Assembly: GCA_964554475.1 (NCBI GenBank) | Contig: CAZKOT010000007.1 | Location: 1-43,872, forward strand | Origin: CAJKWP01 sp964554475 | GTDB lineage: Bacteria > Bacillota > Clostridia > Christensenellales > UBA1242 | Direction of reading: 5' to 3' | DNA length: 43,872 nt | Part shown: one piece after another, positions 40,179-43,872 of the stretch | Position numbering within the stretch: position 1 is the stretch's first letter | Layout of the letters: every line of letters starts with the position of its first letter | The notes under the pieces: generated by a model | The model's input: only the letters and a program-made list of their open reading frames with translations | Told to the model about the DNA's origin: nothing | Databases searched by the model: none | Translations under genes and position numbers: made by a program

Positions 40179-42083
40179 ATGGTAAAATTTAAACAAAAGA
40201 AAAAATTTTCAATAATGCCTTTTGCATTTATATTTTTATTTTGTTGTTTTAATTTAATTTTTGCCACAATTCTTTTATATCCTAATAAAGAAATAATTGC
40301 TTATGCAAAATGGACTGATGTTGTTACAAATAGTGATTCTCCTTCGGAAGGTGCAGGCACACCGTCAGATCCTTTTAAAATTAGAACGGCAGAGCAACTT
40401 GCATATATTGCAAAAAATCCTCCTAATCCTACTCATTGCTTTCAACTTCAAAATAACATAGATTTATCGGGTAATACATGGGTTCCAATTGGCACTGAAG
40501 CGAATAAATTTAAAGGTGTTTTTGACGGGCAAGGATTTTCAATTTCGGGATTAAATATCCCAAAAAATGATAATCAAAGATTTGCAGGATTGTTTGGTTG
40601 TGTTTATGGAGGAACAATCAAAAATGTTGTGCTTTCTTCGTTACAGAAAACACAAATTATAGCATATAGCACTGATACTACTTTTGCAGGAGCAATTGTT
40701 GCCTATATGGAAAATAACGGAAGAATCGAAAACTGTTTTAATATAAATGCCGAAGTTTATGCAATTTCTATTGATGGAGGAAGTCTTGCTGGCGGAATTG
40801 CGGGTGATTTTAGGCAATCATCAATAAACAATGCTTACAATTATGCTCATGTTATTTCTTATTCAAATTCTTCTTATGCAGGAGGAATAATCGGTCGAGT
40901 TTTATCTCTATCTAGTGTTACTTTAACATTAAATAAAGGTAATGTAACAGCTTATCCGCGTTCTGACAGTTCAATTTGGGCGGGAGGAATTGTTGGTAAG
41001 AGTGAGGCAAGCATTTCGACATCTCAGAATTATGGAAATGTTAGTTCAGGTTGTGCATCAACAACAACTGTAAAAATTCCTGCTGATGTTGGTGATAATT
41101 ATTCAGTTGTTGGAAATGGTGGCTCAAGCACTTCTTTTTCTTACAGCGGTGGAATTGTAGGAAAAAGTTCTGCTGCCATTTCTTATTGTTCCAATGAGGG
41201 AAATGTTAATGCCTATTCGAAAACTACTACAAGTACTCCTTATTTTTCCTCTTATACACATAGTTCAACAGGTCCCGAACTTGTTTGGGGATGGTGGGGG
41301 GGAGTATATTTTGAAAAAGAACATATTACGGTTTATAATTATGATGTAACAGGCAGTTATGGTACTTCGCAAACACACACCACTATTCGTGCTTATGCTG
41401 GAGGTATAGCAGGTTATACGACTTTAACAATATCAAATTGCTATAATTTGGGTAAAATTTCTGGGGGATATAAACGCTATTCACAATATGTAAACTTTTC
41501 AATTAAAGATAGCCTTCAACACTTTCTTGTAATAGGTGCATGGTACGATTATTATTATTTAGTTTTTAGAGCAAACATGAATTATTGTTATGAAACTTAT
41601 TATTCAGCAATTAATGGTAATCGTTCTGCTACAATAAATAATTGTTATGGTAATTATAGTTATTATAAACTAGACCGTTCCCTTGAAATAACTGCTTATA
41701 ATGCGGGATCTGGAACAACTAGCGGAAGTTCTTCATCTTCTGGGTGGTTGGATTTGTCCCCTCCAGTCACAAGTTGGGACCCAACTGGAGGTTCTGAAGG
41801 CAATTTAATTTCAGGATTATCTTATGAATTTTATATGACTTCAGACACTGTTTATCTAAAAATAACAGGAACAATAAAGCATATTCAACATGCTCTCGAT
41901 TTAGGTCTTGTTGAAGAAAATGACGAATCCTTTACTAAATATAATTTGTATTCAACCATTAATCAGCCATGTAATTATAGTGTAAATAGTAGTCCTTCCG
42001 CTGCAGCATTAGGCGGAACCCACTGGATTGGACATCCAATGATAAACGGGGGAAAACCAGCTATTCAAGGATTATATTGGTGA
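40179..42083 (+). CDS. Secreted GLUG-repeat surface protein
   Basis: The 634-residue product starts with a signal sequence (FSIMPFAFIFLFCCFNLIFATILLY after a Lys-rich start). After GTPSDPFKIRTAEQLAYIA comes an array of GLUG-type repeats: AGLFGCVYGGTIKNV, AGGIIGRV, AGGIVGKSEASISTSQNYGNV, SGGIVGKSSAAISYCSNEGNV and AGGIAGYTTLTISNCYNLGKI. GLUG repeats form beta-helix-like folds in bacterial surface proteins. The C-terminal 90 residues form a different, unknown domain. There is no membrane anchor or LPxTG, so it is probably released or held non-covalently. GAGAAAAAAGG upstream is an adequate ribosome binding site. Confidence 0.85.
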   Translation: MVKFKQKKKFSIMPFAFIFLFCCFNLIFATILLYPNKEIIAYAKWTDVVTNSDSPSEGAGTPSDPFKIRTAEQLAYIAKNPPNPTHCFQLQNNIDLSGNTWVPIGTEANKFKGVFDGQGFSISGLNIPKNDNQRFAGLFGCVYGGTIKNVVLSSLQKTQIIAYSTDTTFAGAIVAYMENNGRIENCFNINAEVYAISIDGGSLAGGIAGDFRQSSINNAYNYAHVISYSNSSYAGGIIGRVLSLSSVTLTLNKGNVTAYPRSDSSIWAGGIVGKSEASISTSQNYGNVSSGCASTTTVKIPADVGDNYSVVGNGGSSTSFSYSGGIVGKSSAAISYCSNEGNVNAYSKTTTSTPYFSSYTHSSTGPELVWGWWGGVYFEKEHITVYNYDVTGSYGTSQTHTTIRAYAGGIAGYTTLTISNCYNLGKISGGYKRYSQYVNFSIKDSLQHFLVIGAWYDYYYLVFRANMNYCYETYYSAINGNRSATINNCYGNYSYYKLDRSLEITAYNAGSGTTSGSSSSSGWLDLSPPVTSWDPTGGSEGNLISGLSYEFYMTSDTVYLKITGTIKHIQHALDLGLVEENDESFTKYNLYSTINQPCNYSVNSSPSAAALGGTHWIGHPMINGGKPAIQGLYW

Positions 42084-42313
42084 GTAGTTGTTTAAAAAAC
42101 CTGAAGAGCACTTTGATTATGTGATTGATTTTTGAAATGAAAAAATAAGAGTGCTAAAATGCATTTAAAAAAACACCCCTGTAATCTTTTATTACATCTC
42201 TTTCAAAAAGAAAAAATTGCGACTTTCATTCTGCAATAATGAAAAATTTTACTAATTAATATTTCTCAATTTGTCAGTTGTCAGTTGTAAATGATTTATG
42301 TTATATTTAATTC
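42084..42313. other. 230-base spacer
   Basis: It contains AGCACT...AGTGCT (42107-42158) and TGTAAT/ATTACA (42180-42196) inverted repeats and the heptamer-like GTCAGTTGTCAGTTG (42274-42288). A TATATT 7 bases before the next ATG could be a -10 box of a leaderless transcript. No strong terminator was seen. Confidence 0.45.
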
Positions 42314-42778
42314 ATGCGAACGAAATACAGAAGTGATGTTAAGAAATGCCCACGTTGTAACACAAAGTGTTTAAATGCTCAAAAAAAATGTGAAGAGTGT
42401 GGTCTTGTTTTTGCACGGCTTTCGGAAGGCACAAATGAAGAAGCAAAAAAACAATTTTGGAAAAAAGATAAATCAATTGTTTTAGTTAAAGAATTTCCTA
42501 AGGATGTTGTTCGTTGGAAATTGATTTTAATGTGCTTTTTTCTGGGGCTTTTTGGCGCCCATAATCTTTGGGTGGGAAGATATTACAGGGGTTTTTTTAT
42601 GCTCGTGGTCGGACTTCTTTCACTGGTTTATGTTTCCTTACCCTCATCCGAATTTTTAATTTCTCTTGTTAGTTATATCTTTATTCTTCCGGCACTTTTG
42701 GCAATTTTTTGGGTTAGTGATTTTGTCGGATTATGTGTTGGAACGTATAAGGTGCCGATTGCAATAAAACAAGGGTAA
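42314..42778 (+). CDS. Zinc-ribbon plus TM2-domain membrane protein
   Basis: This 154-residue protein has an N-terminal zinc ribbon (CPRCNTKC, then CEECG), a linker of about 45 charged residues, and a TM2 domain: LILMCFFLGLFGAHNLWVGRYYRGFFMLVVGLLSLVY, with the typical GxxGxHxFYxGR-like turn, then a second hydrophobic pair (LVSYIFILPALLAIFWVSDFVGL). TM2 proteins are two-helix membrane proteins of mostly unknown role. No ribosome binding site precedes the ATG; the leader may be absent. Confidence 0.8.
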   Translation: MRTKYRSDVKKCPRCNTKCLNAQKKCEECGLVFARLSEGTNEEAKKQFWKKDKSIVLVKEFPKDVVRWKLILMCFFLGLFGAHNLWVGRYYRGFFMLVVGLLSLVYVSLPSSEFLISLVSYIFILPALLAIFWVSDFVGLCVGTYKVPIAIKQG

Positions 42779-43030
42779 GAGATTAGGAAATAGAATAGAA
42801 AAATGATAACTTTTAACTGACAACTCACAAATTACTGACAGTTTACAACTGATAAATTAATGGTCGCTTACACTTTGTTAAGATAGCAAGAATATATGAG
42901 GATTTAAATAGTTGCTTACATTCTAGTAAGTAGAATGTATGAAGAAAGAAGTTTTATGAAGTTGGTTAAACTAATACAACTTAAAAATTCTGCTTCTCAA
43001 GAGGTGAATTATTAAAGAATGGGAGAACTT
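42779..43030. repeat. Spacer with heptamer-like and shared 15-mer repeats
   Basis: It has ACTGACAACTCACAAATTACTGACAG-type sequence (42813-42850, in short near-repeats), then ATGGTCGCTTACACT (42860-42874) identical to 37562-37576, and a hairpin ACATTCT/AGAATGT (42920-42940). No promoter was confidently placed for mnmA. Confidence 0.5.
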
Positions 43031-43872
43031 ATGCAAACAGTAGTAATAGGCATGAGCGGGGGAGTTGATTCTTCGGTTGCTGCTTATCTTCTTAAAAATC
43101 AAGGTTATAATGTCATCGGACTTTTTATGGTTAATTGGAAAGATGATGGAGTTTGCACTGCAAAAGAAGATTATGAAGATGTGAAAAGAGTTTGTAATGC
43201 TATTTCTATTCCTTATTTTTCTGTCAATTATTCAAAAGAATATTACGAAAATGTCTTTGAATATTTTTTGCAGGAATATAAAAAAGGCAGAACGCCAAAT
43301 CCTGATGTTTTATGCAATCGGGAAATCAAATTTAAGCCTTTTTTAGAACATGCAAAAAAATTGGGGGCAGATTACATTGCAACAGGGCATTATGCAAAGG
43401 TATTTGAAAAAAATGGACTTTTTTATTTGGCGAAAGCAAAAGATTTAAGCAAAGACCAGTCTTATTTTTTAAATCAATTATCACAAGAACAGTTAAAAAA
43501 TGTGATTTTTCCACTTGCCGAAATTGAAAAAAAACAAGTGCGGGAAATTGCAAAAAAACTTTATTTAAGCACAGCAACAAAAAAAGATTCTACAGGAATT
43601 TGCTTTGTTGGTGAAAGAAATTTCAAAAACTTTTTAAAGAATTTTATACCTGCACAACCGGGTGAAATTAGAACAATTAATGAAAAAGTTGTCGGAAAGC
43701 ATGAAGGATTAATGTTTTATACTTTGGGACAAAGACGTGGACTTGGAATCGGTGGAAGAGCAGATGGAACAGGCGAGCGATGGTTTGTTTTTAAAAAAGA
43801 TTTAGAAAAAAATGTTTTGTATGTTTCTCAAGGTGAAGGAAAGGAACTGTTTTCAAGTGGACTAACAGCAAC
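43031..43872 (+). CDS. mnmA: tRNA-specific 2-thiouridylase (partial, runs off the end)
   Basis: MnmA puts sulfur on U34 of Lys, Glu and Gln tRNAs. The first 280 codons are present. The ATP-binding PP-loop GMSGGVDSS is near residue 8; FMVNWKDDG, NPDVLCNREIKF (with the first catalytic Cys), GADYIATGHYAK, KDQSYFL and STGICFVGERNF (second catalytic Cys) follow in order. YTLGQRRGLGIGG marks the central domain. GGGAG precedes the ATG at 43031. The stop lies beyond the window, so expected length (about 350-370) cannot be checked. Confidence 0.96.
   Translation, partial: MQTVVIGMSGGVDSSVAAYLLKNQGYNVIGLFMVNWKDDGVCTAKEDYEDVKRVCNAISIPYFSVNYSKEYYENVFEYFLQEYKKGRTPNPDVLCNREIKFKPFLEHAKKLGADYIATGHYAKVFEKNGLFYLAKAKDLSKDQSYFLNQLSQEQLKNVIFPLAEIEKKQVREIAKKLYLSTATKKDSTGICFVGERNFKNFLKNFIPAQPGEIRTINEKVVGKHEGLMFYTLGQRRGLGIGGRADGTGERWFVFKKDLEKNVLYVSQGEGKELFSSGLTA

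Noticed and set aside
1..43872. tRNA or rRNA genes, insertion sequences, prophage genes
   Set aside because: No tRNA T-loop/cloverleaf, rRNA stretch, transposase or phage-type protein was recognised on either strand.

Overview
The window is a 43.9 kb AT-rich stretch of a Bacillota (Firmicutes) chromosome, most likely from an uncultivated Clostridia-like lineage. The signs are the classic S10-spc-alpha ribosomal gene order ending in adk-map-KOW protein-infA-rpmJ-rpsM-rpsK-rpsD-rpoA-rplQ, strong AGGAGG-type ribosome binding sites, TTGACA/TATAAT promoters, the standard genetic code (TGA is a normal stop, for example in map), the zinc forms of S14 and S4, and a homologue of the spore protease GPR. 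Three runs of N (15390-15489, 28905-28914, 38750-38849) show that this is a scaffolded draft or metagenome assembly.

Layout. 1-13592: 27 closely packed ribosomal/secretion genes on the + strand, starting inside rplB. 13771-15342: galE and a HIT hydrolase, each with its own promoter. 15540-17403 (minus): mgtE, with a candidate leader-peptide/hairpin control region, and a tiny Gly/Cys-rich spore-coat-like protein. 17725-21136: hflX, a lipoprotein, an unknown gene and fructose-bisphosphate aldolase. 21503-25054: a 1183-residue Ig-like surface protein with a membrane anchor. 25344-30163: uvrB-uvrA. 30273-37520: a J-domain membrane protein, a DUF421/DUF4363 pair, an orphan HNH nuclease, a SpoVB-like flippase, rpsT, an unknown gene and a compact GPR. 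38020-43872: a coat-like beta-rich protein, gap, a GLUG-repeat secreted protein, a zinc-ribbon/TM2 protein and the start of mnmA.

How it fits together. The first third makes ribosomes, the Sec channel and RNA polymerase alpha. The rest is housekeeping (glycolysis, nucleotide excision repair, Mg2+ uptake, tRNA thiolation) mixed with envelope and spore-type genes. GPR, the SpoVB-like flippase, DUF421/DUF4363 and two coat-like small proteins together suggest a spore-former or a lineage that keeps part of the programme.

Most worth a second look: the mgtE leader (promoter, 13-codon acidic/proline ORF, then a hairpin starting right after its stop); Lys/Glu-rich tails on L24, L5, L30 and S20; a family of structured intergenic elements, one of which seems to lie at an assembly gap; an orphan HNH nuclease with a HARE-HTH-like N-terminus; and the uvrA gap, which looks like an assembly artefact rather than a broken gene.
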